From assembly GCA_035578155.1 (NCBI GenBank), contig JAPWDM010000014.1, forward strand, positions 12,751,501-12,815,500: a stretch of DNA of 64,000 nucleotides, given 5' to 3'. Shown here in pieces: positions 35,609 through 46,528 of the stretch. Origin of the DNA: Brachynemurus nebulosus (taxonomy: Eukaryota > Arthropoda > Insecta > Neuroptera > Myrmeleontidae). Position numbers and translations under genes: made by a program. The number at the start of each line of letters is the position of its first letter. The first letter of the stretch is position 1. The notes beneath the pieces were generated by a model that was not told the DNA's origin, did not search any database, and saw only the letters and a list, made by a program, of their open reading frames with translations.

Positions 35609-37093
35609 CAAGTAAAGGTCCCGAGGCCGGACCTATCGATTTTGATGAAACTTAAATATGTTGTAGAACACTAAAAACTAAGGGACACGTATTTTTTTTT
35701 ATCTGCGGAAAAACGGTTTGAAGGGGTGAAATCGCCCTCCAAAAATTGGGGTAAAAATTTAATTTTTCAAATATCTCGAAAACAATAAGAGATAGAGCAA
35801 AAGTTTAAATTGGTGATATTGCTCTTTTTTAAAGAGCTATCTATTGATATGCAATTTGTTCATATTACATCAACAGGGGTGGTTGGGGGTTAAAATTTGG
35901 GGGTTAATTTTGCAAAAAGGGGGTGAAAAATAAACAATACAAAAATTTTGTTTACAGATTTGAAATCTACGTCAAAAAATCTAATTGACCTGTTTTTGCT
36001 CAATATCCTAATATTAAGTCTAGGGGTAGTTAACTAGAGGGTGACTATGTCGAATAATCGTACTATTTGGGTATTTCAAGAAGTTCTTCTTCATGGAAAA
36101 TAGCTTAAGACAATTAGAATAACGTAGAAATGAAATTCTCGAATTCAAAATTGAGTTTGAGCAACATTGGAGAGGGGGTGAGTCACCCTCTTAAATTACA
36201 TACTAATTTACATATACTAATTTTTGCAATTAACACACTGACAGGGGGTAATAATGTCACAATAGATGGTTCTGAAGTTAGACTATCGTATGTAAGGTTT
36301 TTATTAGGTTTCGTTATTTTAGGTTAGGTTATGTAATTTTCGGTATCGATAATTTTCGATAAGGAAAACTATAATATCCATTAAAAAACAAACCTAATAA
36401 AGACCTTACATATGATAGTCCAACTTCAGAACCACTTATTGTGACATTATTTTACCCACTATCAGTGTGTTAATAGCAAAAATTAGTGTATATAAACTAG
36501 TATGTAATTTAAGAGGGTGACTCACCCCCTCTCTAATGTTGCTCAAACTCAATTTTGAATTCGAGAATTTCATTTCTACGTTATTCTAATTGTCTTAAGC
36601 TATTTTCCATGAAGAAGAACTTCTTGAAATACCCAAATTGTACGACTATTCGACATAGTCACCCTCTAGTTAACTACCCCTAGACTTAATATTAGGGCAT
36701 TGAGCAAAAATAGGTCAATTAGATTTTTTGACGTAGATTTCAAATCTGTAACAAAATTTTTGTATTGTTTATTTTTCACCCCCTTTTTGCAAAATTAACC
36801 CCCAAATTTTAACCCCCAACCACGTCTGTTGATGTAATATGAACAAATTGCATATCAATAGATAGCTCTTTAAAAAAGAGCAATATCGCCAATTTAAACT
36901 TTTGCTCTATCTCTTACTGTTTTCGAGATATTTGAAAAATTAAATTTTTACCCCAATTTTTGGAGGGCGATTGCACCCCTTCAAACCGTTTTTCCGCAGA
37001 TAAAAAAAAATACGTGTCCCTTAGTTTTTAGTGTTCTACAATATATTTAAGTTTCATCGAAATCGATAGGTCCGGCCTCGGGACCTTTACTTG
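35609..37093. mobile_element. 1.5-kb fold-back element with about 700-bp inverted arms
   Basis: Left arm 35609-36312 and right arm 36388-37093 are inverted copies with only scattered differences. The outer ends read CAAGTAAAGGTCCCGAGGCC on the left and the complement of the same on the right. A 75-bp loop (36313-36387) separates them. TTA flanks both ends (35606-35608 and 37094-37096), consistent with a 3-bp target duplication. The arms contain an inverted-arm-spanning open frame (36130-36327) with no motif, which I do not call a gene. High arm identity implies recent origin or gene conversion. A transcript would fold into an almost uninterrupted 700-bp hairpin. Confidence 0.93.
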
Positions 37094-37096
37094 TTA

Positions 37097-38707
37097 GATC
37101 GAGTACAGTAGAGTAATCCCTTAATAATAACATTAAAATTCACGTTATGTATTCAAAAATAAAATCTCAAATCGTCAAATTAACGTGTCTGATGTTTCTA
37201 GTATGTATTAAGATTTAAAAGTGATTGACGCTATTTTCCAGACATTTTAATTATATATGTGTACTTACAATTTCAAGTTCCAAATGAAATTACGAGTATG
37301 TTTTATCTCTTCGTAAATTGTTCAAATTCTTCAACAACGTAATGGAATCAAAATGATACTAGAATGATTAAGACACTCGTGGTAACATAAATTCTAATTA
37401 AATTTTGAATTAAAGCTCCTCCATTAGCCAGACGCCTTTCTAAAGTTTTCATAACGTTCTAAATTTGTATCACTGTTGAAGAAAAGAAAAAAAATTGTTA
37501 AAAAACAAGAGAAATTCATCAGAAACTTCATTATTTTTTTGTACATACACACAGCAGGTATAAGAAAATCACTTTTTAAGGTTCCGTACCTTATAAGTCA
37601 CTCGCGTGTCGGTCCATTCGGTTTTTACAGAGGTTTTTCTCAAAAACTATATAACGTGGGAATTTAAGGCACGCCATATTTAACGCCGGTCAACGATTAG
37701 AAAAAAAATCACATTATATTAAAATGAGGAGTCAGTTTTGTCCAAAGAAAAAGAAATTAATTAATTAAGGGCGGGGTAAAGTATTAAATTTTTTTTTTTT
37801 TTGCTTTTTTTTTGTAATATATAATATTGTCTCAAAATTTCAAGTTGATTGGAGCAAAATTGACGAAGTTATAAGCATTTTTGTTGTTACCTGGCAGATG
37901 TTTCTCTCTCTATATTATAGAAATTTCAATGCAAGCACAAACGTGTTTATACCTGTACTGTATATTTTGTCAGTGTAAGGTACAAAATTTAGTTTAGCAG
38001 TAAGTATTCTATATCAGTTTTATACAAGAATTTTTAAGTGTTCAAAACTTTAAAGCGTTTTCCTCACAGCTCACGTTTTCAAAATCGGTGCCCCTCATAA
38101 CTTCAAAACTACAGCACCGATTCTTTTGAAATTTTGAACACTATTTCTGTACATAATTTACGAGGTAACGCTGGAGAGTTTTTTTTTTCAAATTTGTTAA
38201 TAATTTTTATTTTACAATAACAAATTAGCCGATTTTTTTCGCAAAAAATCGTGTTTTTCCTTTCTAAGTGCTCCAAGAAAGTGAAAAATTGAAATTTCGA
38301 AAAACTCTTCCAGCGTTACCTGGGGAAAACTATTATCTAATGAATGACCTTTAATTTTTTTATTTCGGATGATCCGGCACCAAGTTATGAGGGGCTAACT
38401 TTTTTTCGAGACACGTCCGAATAATTGCTGACATTACTGTATTTTTTAATATTTCTTCGTGAAAATTTTATACAATATTCTTCGAATGTCATAGTTTAAT
38501 GTACCAGTGGTTTTAATAAAGAGATTTTAACTCTGTCGTCGCAAAAAAAACAACAAAAACAAGCCTTTTTTGTACGAATTAACCTTACCCTTTCCTTAAT
38601 ACATCGTGTGAGGTGTAATTTGAAAGAGCTACCCCTAAGGATTCTAAAAATAATATTTTATAATTTTTGGTCCGGTAGTCCTATTGATATAATTCAAAAT
38701 ATGTATA
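37097..38707. other. non-coding stretch with a dispersed-repeat fragment
   Basis: At 37575-37650 GGTTCCGTACCTTATAAGTC followed by ACTCGCGTGTCGGTCC is wording I associate with a common arthropod dispersed repeat. Around 38140-38340 CTGGAGAGTTTTT and its near complement AAAACTCTTCCAGCG, with GTAACG and CGTTACC, form an inverted pair about 150 bp apart, probably a decayed fold-back element. No gene is recognised. Confidence 0.4.
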
Positions 38708-38715
38708 TTAAAAAT

Positions 38716-38893
38716 CAGTGGCGTAAAAATCACGGCCTCGCACTTAAAGGCACCTCGCGAGTGGCTGTTTTTTTTTTTTTTTTTTTTTTGCTCGTCGGAA
38801 AATTTTTAAGACAGAAATTTCAAAAAGAAAATTAAAGGCGGCCTCGCAAAAATTATCTCGCCCACTCCCCATTTTCGTTCTGCGACACCACTG
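38716..38893. mobile_element. 178-bp hAT MITE, perfect 8-bp duplication
   Basis: Starts CAGTGGCGTAAAAATCACGG and ends GCGACACCACTG, flanked by identical TTAAAAAT 8-mers (38708-38715 and 38894-38901). It has the same terminal 140 bp left and 60 bp right as the 3.1-kb element at 57496-60621, including CGGCCTCGC..CTTAAAGG, TTTGCTCGTCG and CCTCGCAAAAATTA. It is thus an internally deleted derivative of that longer family. Confidence 0.92.
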
Positions 38894-38901
38894 TTAAAAA
38901 T

Positions 38902-40560
38902 AACAGTAACATCGATTTTAGTAGAGTTAATAGATACAGCTAAACCTTTTTTATTCGGTGGATAAGGACCGCATAAAAAAAGTTTCATAGAAAATACATG
39001 CATAATTTTCTTGCATAAAGTTCAAAACCTTGCGATTTCCTTAGTAGTTGCTTTTCTAAACAAAATAAAACATTAAAGTATTAGGAAAATTGTGATAATT
39101 ACATATGTAAAAGAAAATGATGCAATACCTTATATTCTTATGCAATGGACTGATAAAATGCTCAAAAACCATTAATAAGTAACTTTATCAAAGTAAATTA
39201 TTATAATTAATACTTAAGTTTCTTACTTTCCCTTGCTTTTGAATTACATTATGCATATTAATGGTCATTTTTTTAAAAACGCATAAAATAGACCGTACAA
39301 AAAATCGCACAAAGAAGACCACAAAAAAACGTCAGCTGATTTAAATAAGTATACATAAATAAGAGTTTAATTTGGTTGACTGATTGCTCACTGTGATATG
39401 GTACGGAATCCTCAATATTCGAGGTTGACTCGCCCTTGGTCGTTCTTTTCCTTAATTTTTTCACAAAAACCCCCGGGCTATAAATGTTAAACAAAAAAAG
39501 TGTAGAGCAAAATTTGTTAAAAATAAATAATTTTTTATGATGGATGACTAAATAATTTTACCGAAAATAACTTTGCATACTTTTCAAATAATACGGGTCA
39601 CTAAACAAATTGAACTTTTTTCTTAAAACGGCTTTTTCTAAGAATTATAATTTTTTTCTTAATTAAGAGAGTCGTAACTGGAAATTTAAGTGAGATACCT
39701 ATATTTCCAGAAATTTGGTTGCTTTATTAATTAAATGAAGTAATATGTCCTGATAAATTAAATTTTGAAATTGATCGTCACTCGAAGAGTTTGCTTTGAT
39801 CATCAAGTATACTCAATTGTCGATGTACCTAGAATACATCTATCATCTCGAAATTGGTTTATTTAACCGTGCTTGATTTGTGAGCATTACAAAAACGTGT
39901 TAATTAAAATATTTTGATAATAGGTATTAAAACTACGTATTTTAAATTAAATTTCTATTGGAACATTTGGATTTGAACGCGCAACATTTGTGTTTTCATT
40001 AAATATATAGTGCACTTTTACCGATTGTACCATAGAACAATCAATACGGTTTAATCTTAAATAAATTATAGGTACTTTTAATTACCTGCGTTATGAAGAA
40101 TAAACATTTTGTATTTCTATTTTCTTCAAGAATGAACAAAGTAATTTTTGTAGGTTTTAATAAAGAACAATTAAAATAGATATAAGCTGAAAAATTACTA
40201 AAATTATCAGTAGTACTATTACTAAAATTATAAGTAGGTACAAATTAAATGTTTTAATAAACTGAATTTAATTACTTTTTTATAGGTATTAACAATAGGC
40301 CACTAGTTACAGTAATTATTTACTAATCAGTAATCATTTTTTGTAACCATATATAGTATCAGTTAATAAACTTTTATTACTCATGCGGGAGAAGTACTAA
40401 CTTGGCGCAAATATTTTTGTACGCAAAATAGCTGTTTGACCACTGTACTCTTTCCACATACTTTTTTGCGTGCAGAAAGTTTACTTTCCGCACTCAAATT
40501 GACAATAAAACACGAAAAATTTAATCAAAACACGCAAAGCCACCTCTTGATTTTTTCCAT
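38902..40560. other. AT-rich non-coding stretch
   Basis: Nothing recognisable. The minus-strand frame at 39273-39494 has no motif. Confidence 0.4.
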
Positions 40561-41480
40561 TTAAGGGGAGGTTTACTTGAGAGTAGTAAAAAAAAATCGA
40601 TTTTTTTTTGTAGAAATTGGTAGCTAATTATGTGTAGAATATGTTCCAAAAGTAATTTTGCTGAAAGTAATTTAAAGGAAGGTTTACTTGAGATTTGATA
40701 AAAAAAAAAATCGATTTTTTTTTGCCGAAATTGATAGCAAATTATGTGTAGAATATGTTCCCAAAGTGATTTTACTGAAAGTAATTTAAAAACCAAATTC
40801 TTGCACATCAAACGAATCCAGCTTCCTATAAAAAAAAAAAATTAAAAAAACGTAGTTCACGCAACAATAATGAGTATTAAATATAAAATTTTGAAAATAC
40901 GTCTCTATATACGAGTATATATTTTATAATATCTCGGAACTACATTTTTGGAACTGGTGGACACGATAACTCAAAAACTATTCGATGGAAGTTTTTTTTT
41001 AAATTTTTTATTTTAAAGATAATTCAATTCTTCGACACCTCTACCTAAGTTCGATACACTTTCAATATTTTTTTTATTTTTAAATTTACTTTAAAGAGCG
41101 AAAAATAAGACAAAAATCGTAATCAAAAGTTCAAACATCCGCATTTTTTTTTCTTTCAGCAATTTATTGATATTATAGGTAGAGGTGCCGGTACTCTTCA
41201 TATATTTTATAAATCTTTTTTGTTTCTGGATTTCGGTGGTTTATTACCGGCGCTAGGATGTCCACCAACAAGGCATTGGATTTTCGGATCGTCGCACTGC
41301 ACTATCTATAAAATGGAGACTTTTTTATATTTTTCCTTGAAAAATTGTTTTTGTGTAGTTTAATACTTAATAAATAAATATGTGCACAAAATTGGAAATT
41401 GATACTTACTTCTGTTCTTGAGAAAAAAATTCTAGAAAAATACATAATTTTTAAAGATTCTCGAGTAAACCTCCCCTTAA
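40561..41480. mobile_element. TTAA-ended TIR element with a duplicated left end
   Basis: The element begins TTAAGGGGAGGTTTACTTGA and ends with the near complement TCGAGTAAACCTCCCCTTAA, so TTAA lies at both edges as in piggyBac-type insertions. The left 111 bp (40561-40671) is tandemly duplicated at 40672-40785, where the second unit opens TTAAAGGAAGGTTTACTTGA and so also starts with TTAA. The minus-strand frame at 40521-40811 only reads this duplication. No transposase is visible. Confidence 0.82.
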
Positions 41481-41637
41481 TAAATATTTTATAATTATTT
41501 CTATTGAAACCATCAACAAAGTAATTCAAACAATATTTAATTCAGAAAAAAAGTCAAATACTCAAATATATTATTTTAAAAAGTAATAAAAAATAGTAAT
41601 AATAATAGAAAAAAAGTATGTGAAATTCGTTATAAAA

Positions 41638-41725
41638 GATAGTATGTGCAACTCGTGCGGGATTGTCGATTGCCCACTCGTGGGCAATCGACAATTTCCC
41701 GCCCTTATTGCACAATATACTATTT
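41638..41725. repeat. long near-perfect hairpin
   Basis: The core ATTGTCGATTGCCCAC (41662-41677) faces its exact complement GTGGGCAATCGACAAT (41680-41695) across a 2-base loop. Outside the core, CGGG/CCCG, GTGCAA/TTGCAC and AGTAT/ATACT continue the pairing with small bulges, giving a hairpin of about 86 nt. It could be a tiny fold-back element, a cruciform-forming site or a precursor-like RNA hairpin. The sequence alone does not decide. Confidence 0.8.
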
Positions 41726-42041
41726 TATTTGAATCTTTTTAGTTACCACAACTATTTTTTGGTTTGCTTGGATGATTTTATTTACAGTACTATGAACTAT
41801 AAAAAGTTGTTAGAGCAACTATTTCAAATTGACTAATTTTTTTTTAATAACAGCAGCTGTACAGTTTTTTTCAGTTTACAGTTCCCAACCAAATATAAGT
41901 CGTACTAGTATCTAAAATTTCCATTCGACTAGACAGACACTCATATACTCAAAACGTATAAAAATATATATTACTCCATGTCCCAACTCTTGTAAAATGT
42001 TACACAAGTATGTAGTACAGTGGCCATCCAATGCTACATAC

Positions 42042-43193
42042 TCCGATTTTACGTAGTGACGTCAGCCATTTAGTGGGGTTCTCCTCTCACAGATATGTTG
42101 TTATTTGTCTGTGTTGGTGAAAATTTATGTACCAAGCCAACGTTAGGGCCGTAGGTAATATTGTCTGAGGGTCTCGTAGCCTTTAAAAATTTTAAAATTT
42201 CACTGCAGATACATATGCACATATTCTGTATACGTAATATCCAAATTGCAAATGCAAAATGAGTAACGTAAAATTCGTCAGCTAGCAGAGATATCAAAAA
42301 ACGGACTTCACCGTTGAATTGGTCATTAAAAATGAGATTAAGCAGTGTAGTTTGACAAAAATTCTAGAATGTTTTATTTGTCAACTAGCAAAGATATTCA
42401 AAAATCAACTGTATGATTTAATTATCCATTGAAAAAGAGGTCAAATTACACATTTTGACAAATTTTCTCGAATATTATATTCGTCAACTAGCAAAGATAT
42501 TAAAAAACAGACGTCGCCATTGAATTGGCTACCAAAAAAGACACCAAATAACACATTTTGAGTAATGTTCTAGAATATTCTATTTTTCAACTAACAACGA
42601 TATTGGGAAATCTACTGCAGCACTTAATTGCCGAACCAAAATGTCCGATTTTGACAAACAATTTTTTCAATTTGACGAATAAAATATTCTAGAACATTTA
42701 TCAAAATGTGCTATTCCGTCTTTTATTCGATGACCAATTAAATGGTGCAATCGATTTTTCGATATCTTTGTTAGTTGACGAATAGAACATTCTAGAATTT
42801 TTGTCAAAATGCGCTGCTTAATCTAATTTTTAGTGCCCAATTCAATAGTGAAGTTTGTTTTTCGGTATCTTTGCTATTTCACGAGTAGAATATTCTAGAA
42901 TTTTTGTCAGCTTCCGCTATTTGGCGTCTTTTACGTTGATGAATGCGATAGTGAAGTTGATTTTTCGATAGTTTTCTAAAAGTCGTCACTCATATTCATT
43001 AGTATAACATTCGATTTCCTTTGTCTACACAACCGAATTTTAGGTGTAAATTGTCTCTTAGGATAATACTGTTTTAAAAAATTTCAGATAGTAATATTTA
43101 CCAACCCCCGAAACAAAAGTTTACCGACGCCCCTGATCTTCCGATTTTACGTACTTCCCCTTAAATTTGCACCGACCACTACGTAAAATTGGA
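42042..43193. mobile_element. fold-back-like element built on a mirrored 103-bp repeat array
   Basis: Outer ends TCCGATTTTACGTAGTG (42042) and (complement) TCCAATTTTACGTAGTG (ending 43193) are inverted repeats. The interior 42268-42980 is the repeat array listed separately. The plan, terminal repeats enclosing tandem units in opposite orientations, recalls Foldback/Galileo elements. No transposase or clear target duplication is seen. Assignment to a superfamily is open. Confidence 0.72.
42268..42980. repeat. six-unit 103-bp array, three units forward and three inverted
   Basis: TTCTAGAA-type cores lie at 42362, 42465 (variant TTCTCGAA), 42568, 42687, 42790 and 42893. The spacing is exactly 103 bp within each half, and orientation flips between 42575 and 42687 (centre near 42631). 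Each unit also carries TCAACTAGCAAAGATAT, a TTGAATTG-like phrase and ATTTTGACAAA. Three cores extend to the 13-bp patterns TTCTAGAATATTC (42568), GAACATTCTAGAA (42785) and GAATATTCTAGAA (42888), which match the alternating nTTCn/nGAAn heat-shock element rule. Confidence 0.88.
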
Positions 43194-43369
43194 TTTGTGG
43201 TGTATATTAAAGTACATACAATACTGTAGTAATAATACAGTAATATAGTATCGTCCCTACTACCTACAACTACTATGGTCGTATTTATTTATTTGAGTGC
43301 AACGACAACTTTAGAAATTTTCCCCCAAGTCAAAAACTAACAACCGTTACGTATACATAATATACATAC

Positions 43370-43412
43370 GTACGTATTCGCTACTCTTCAATTCAGTTTA
43401 GTTCGTAAAAAA
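43370..43412 (+). promoter_or_regulatory. possible core promoter upstream of the candidate exon
   Basis: TATACATAATATACATA at 43353-43369 could serve as a TATA-like element and ATTCAGTTTAGTTCG at 43390-43404 contains the arthropod initiator-like TCAGTT. The spacing of about 35 bp is compatible with a core promoter. This is a weak motif-based inference only. Confidence 0.2.
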
Positions 43413-43460
43413 GTGGATATACAACAATATGTATGGAATATAGTCAGTCAGTACAGTGTC

Positions 43461-43757
43461 ATGGTGGTAAAGTGGAGGCGGTGGAAATGGTTTATATTGT
43501 GTTTCGTCTCGCTCGTAACGTTCTTCGTAGTTCGTTGTTACGGTTTTCAACTCGACTCGTCGACTTCAACGGCTCCACTACCAACCAGGTCCGTCATCAA
43601 TTTACCATATAATATAAGAAGTCAGTTATCATTCACTCCAAAACGATGGGCACGTATACGAAGCACTAGTAGATCCGGGTGCACCGTGTTACACTATCAA
43701 ACTATCCGAATTATAGTGTGTTTATCAAAAGTGAAGCCAAGACATCTGAATGTGTGA
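43461..43757 (+). CDS. possible signal-peptide-bearing first exon, unidentified protein
   Basis: From ATG at 43461 (context GTCATGG) the frame gives 98 residues. The start MVVKWRRWKW is followed by a hydrophobic core FILCFVSLVTFFVV and then RCYGFQLDSSTS, the layout of a secretory signal peptide (basic n-region, about 14-residue core, possible cleavage near Gly25). The residues after it are polar, with no domain I recognise. The patch 43501-43575 holds eleven CpG in about 75 bases, very different from its AT-rich surroundings. A CAG|GTCCGT at 43587-43595 might be a weak splice donor; otherwise the frame runs to TGA at 43755. An upstream GTG extension to 43413 is unlikely. It could be a first exon of a host gene, or chance. 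Confidence 0.35.
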   Translation: MVVKWRRWKWFILCFVSLVTFFVVRCYGFQLDSSTSTAPLPTRSVINLPYNIRSQLSFTPKRWARIRSTSRSGCTVLHYQTIRIIVCLSKVKPRHLNV

Positions 43758-43806
43758 GAATTCTGTAGAGACTTCTGTATACGAAGTGTCTTTTCATAGA
43801 TGCCGT

Positions 43807-44063
43807 CAGGACAGGATTAACCCTGAGTCCGCCCCTAGGCATCTTGAAAAATGCCGCCCCTACCTTTTATTTGAAAAAAGGAAATCTTAAAAAAAAAAAA
43901 CGTCATCACAAATTTTTCTGCCCTGTTTTAAAAATTTGCCGCCCCTTTTCCTACCTTTTTCACAAACTTTCTCCTAAAAAAATAAGTGACGAGCAAAAAA
44001 GAAACGTTAATTACTCATTTTTCCGCCCTTTACCCCCCCCCCCTACTGGCTTAGCAAGCCCTG
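43807..44063. mobile_element. hAT-type MITE, perfect 8-bp duplication
   Basis: Starts CAGGACAGGATTAACCCTGA and ends TTAGCAAGCCCTG, flanked by identical GATGCCGT 8-mers (43799-43806 and 44064-44071). It lies in opposite orientation to the copy at 29196: here AATAAGTGACGAGCAAAAAA at 43979 is the complement of the family's TTTTGCTCGTCACTTATT motif, and AAAATGCCGCCCC lies near the left end. The frame at 43844-44098 crosses the element and is not a gene. Confidence 0.9.
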
Positions 44064-44071
44064 GATGCCGT

Positions 44072-45162
44072 ACTAGATTCATTACACGCTCGGACTGATT
44101 GAGCTGAAATTTTATGAGTTTGTTTTCTAGACAAAATAATACCATAAAAGTGGGGGGGGGGGGTAATGATGAAGTCCAAACCCGTTGGATATAATGTTTA
44201 GGTCAGTTGCCTACAACTATTCTGAATTCAGCTTCCCGAAACAATTTGGCGCGGGTAAAAGAGGGGTGGATGTGTTTTTGGGGAGGTCTCACAGCTCCCC
44301 CCTTCAGAATAAACCATAAGCGTAGGTTGCTGCAATTTTGTACACTGATTGAGTTAATACCTAGAGTGTCAGGAAGTTTCAAATTTCAGTTCTTACCTAC
44401 ACCATTTTTGCACCAAAGTGTTATTTTCATGTTTTTCTAAGATACAATGGCGAAGCCACCTCTCAAATGGAGGAGGAATCAGATTTTAACGGGGCGTGAT
44501 TCAAATTAGGATAATTAGGGTAGCTTAGGTATGAGCTATTCATTTGTACTGTCAAACTGCCGTTATGTCATTTTAAAATATGACAAATTCAACAGAAATC
44601 TACTTTAATTAATAATAATAACAAATCTTTACGACTTGATTTTGGTAAAAATGGAGAAAACGACTGTGAAAACCTATAATTCTTAACTTAATGACGTCAT
44701 TAAATAAAAAAATATCTTTTTTTCTCATTCAAGGTTGATAGAAGTGATCTGAATTAAGATGACTGGTTAAATTAGAGTAATTTGGGTGTAGACATGAAAA
44801 AACCAATTTAGAGAATCTATAATTCGTCTTTAGTTTTATCATTGTATCATTTTATTTGCGGATTTTAACACATTGAAAAGTTTTAAGAAATACGCCACAA
44901 ATAAATGCCGGTAAACTTTGAATTCCTCCTCTCAGCTTCTCCTACTTTTTGCATTTAATCCACTTAAGTCTTAGAACCGCCTAATATGTAAAGAAAAAAA
45001 AACATTTTCGATCTAAAACTTCAATGGCCGCGAAAAAGTTACATTCGACAGATAAACGTAATAGATTTTAAATATTTTTGCCAGAAGGTATACGGTTGCG
45101 CTAATAATTTTTGGGGAAAACTTAGCTGATAAACGCCTATTTTTTGTGCCCAGTTGTCAGTA
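44072..45162. other. AT-rich non-coding stretch
   Basis: A G10 run at 44152-44161 is the only notable simple sequence. The frame at 44207-44440 has no recognisable motif. A repeated CTCCTC/GAGGAGGA patch near 44466 is too short to classify. Confidence 0.4.
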
Positions 45163-45170
45163 TTACCCGA

Positions 45171-45366
45171 CAAGGCAAGATTAGTCACTAGGCCTACCTA
45201 GACGATGGCCTAAGGGTGACAAAAGTTAGAATCTAACTTTTTTTGCTCGTCAGTTATTTTTTAGAGAGAAGTTCTATAAAGGGAAAGTTTGACTTTTTTT
45301 AAAGCAAAGGCATGGGCGGCATTTGCCACGATGTCTAGAGCGGCACTTAGGGTAAATCTGGTCCTG
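45171..45366. mobile_element. hAT-type MITE, decayed
   Basis: Starts CAAGGCAAGATTAGTC and ends GGTAAATCTGGTCCTG. Flanks TTACCCGA and GTGCCCGA agree at six of eight bases. The interior has CTAGACGATGGCCTAAGG, TTTTTGCTCGTCAGTTATTT and GGGCGGCATTTGCCACGATG, the family landmarks seen at 9399 and 29196. Confidence 0.78.
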
Positions 45367-45374
45367 GTGCCCGA

Positions 45375-46317
45375 AGTAAAAATTTAAACTAAACGAATAA
45401 ATAGAAAATTCCAAAGTAGACTACATATAAATTCCCCTTTCCTATTTTCTGGGAACGAATTAGACAATAAACAGAATTTATTCGACAAAACAAAATCAAA
45501 ATTCGATTTTGAATAAATTTAATTTCAGATTGAACAACCTGTTTACGTTTATATCGTATTAAATTCTTCTGTATGTGGTACTTATAGCATTATATTCTAC
45601 ATCATCTTACTTCGAATAAACTTCACCGAATATCGTTGAAACGAACAGAATATAGCTGGTAGCCGTTTTTTGGCTTGACTTGGCTTGGTTACAGAAGCTT
45701 TATATCTACATACCCTCACGATACGAGCGAGCAACATTATTTAACCGTTCACTACACCCAACTAAAATGAAACAATTGAAATGAACGGAACGGCCGAAAA
45801 TCCTATCACTTTCTCTCTCAGTTTATTGGGTAAAATTACCAACCACTGTGACTAACAGCCAATTTATCCTTTATTGGCCAACCAGACTAAACCACCGACC
45901 GTCAAGCCATAAGATTTTATGATTATAAATGTGAAACTATTAAAGTAAATTATGAATATTATTAGGGCGTGGAGTTTCAGATAATTTTTCTTTTTTTTTT
46001 TCTCCCAGGGAGGTATTTTGTATTTTTTTTCTTTTTCAATCACCAATATAATTTAACGGTTAAGAGTTATTTATATTTTTTCTGTTGGTGGTTATTTTTT
46101 ATATTCAAAATCAATTTTGAAATAAACGCAAAATATATTGTTGCGAATAAATTGTATTTATGGGTTGTTACCCGCCGTGATTATATCGTTGACCATACTC
46201 CATAGCGATAAAGGTAAATCGATAAACGCAAAGATTTAAACGCTCTACCAGGGATTACGTAAAAGAGTAATTCCATGTCAAATCGTTATGCCAATTTAAT
46301 AAAAAAAACTATATAAA
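45375..46317. other. AT-rich non-coding stretch
   Basis: No gene recognised. The paired open frames around 45864-46205 on opposite strands read T-rich/A-rich low-complexity DNA. Confidence 0.4.
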
Positions 46318-46528
46318 TCTACTTGATAAATCTCTAACACTAACTGACTGACTGACAGACAACGCACAGCCTAAACCGTTCGGTTTAGAAGAATGAAATT
46401 TTGCACAGGAGTTCCGCATATAACGTAGGTGAGCACTAAGACTGAATTTTTTAAAATTCATCCACTAGGTGGACTAAATAGGCAATGAAAATTTGTATGG
46501 AAATTCGTCATTTTTGAAGTTAAAGATC
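46318..46528 (+). mobile_element. Helitron-like repeat, copy 2, 5' part
   Basis: Begins A|TCTACTTGATAAATCTC and continues with the family landmarks CTGACTGACTGACAGACAAC, GCACAGCCTAAACCG and GAATGAAATTTTGCACAGG. It stops at 46528, where the arm of an inverted repeat starts. The 3' half is missing or displaced. Confidence 0.7.

Noticed and set aside
40521..40811. 96-codon minus-strand frame with an internally repeated sequence
   Set aside because: The repetition comes from the tandem duplication of a transposon end at 40561-40785, not from a protein repeat.
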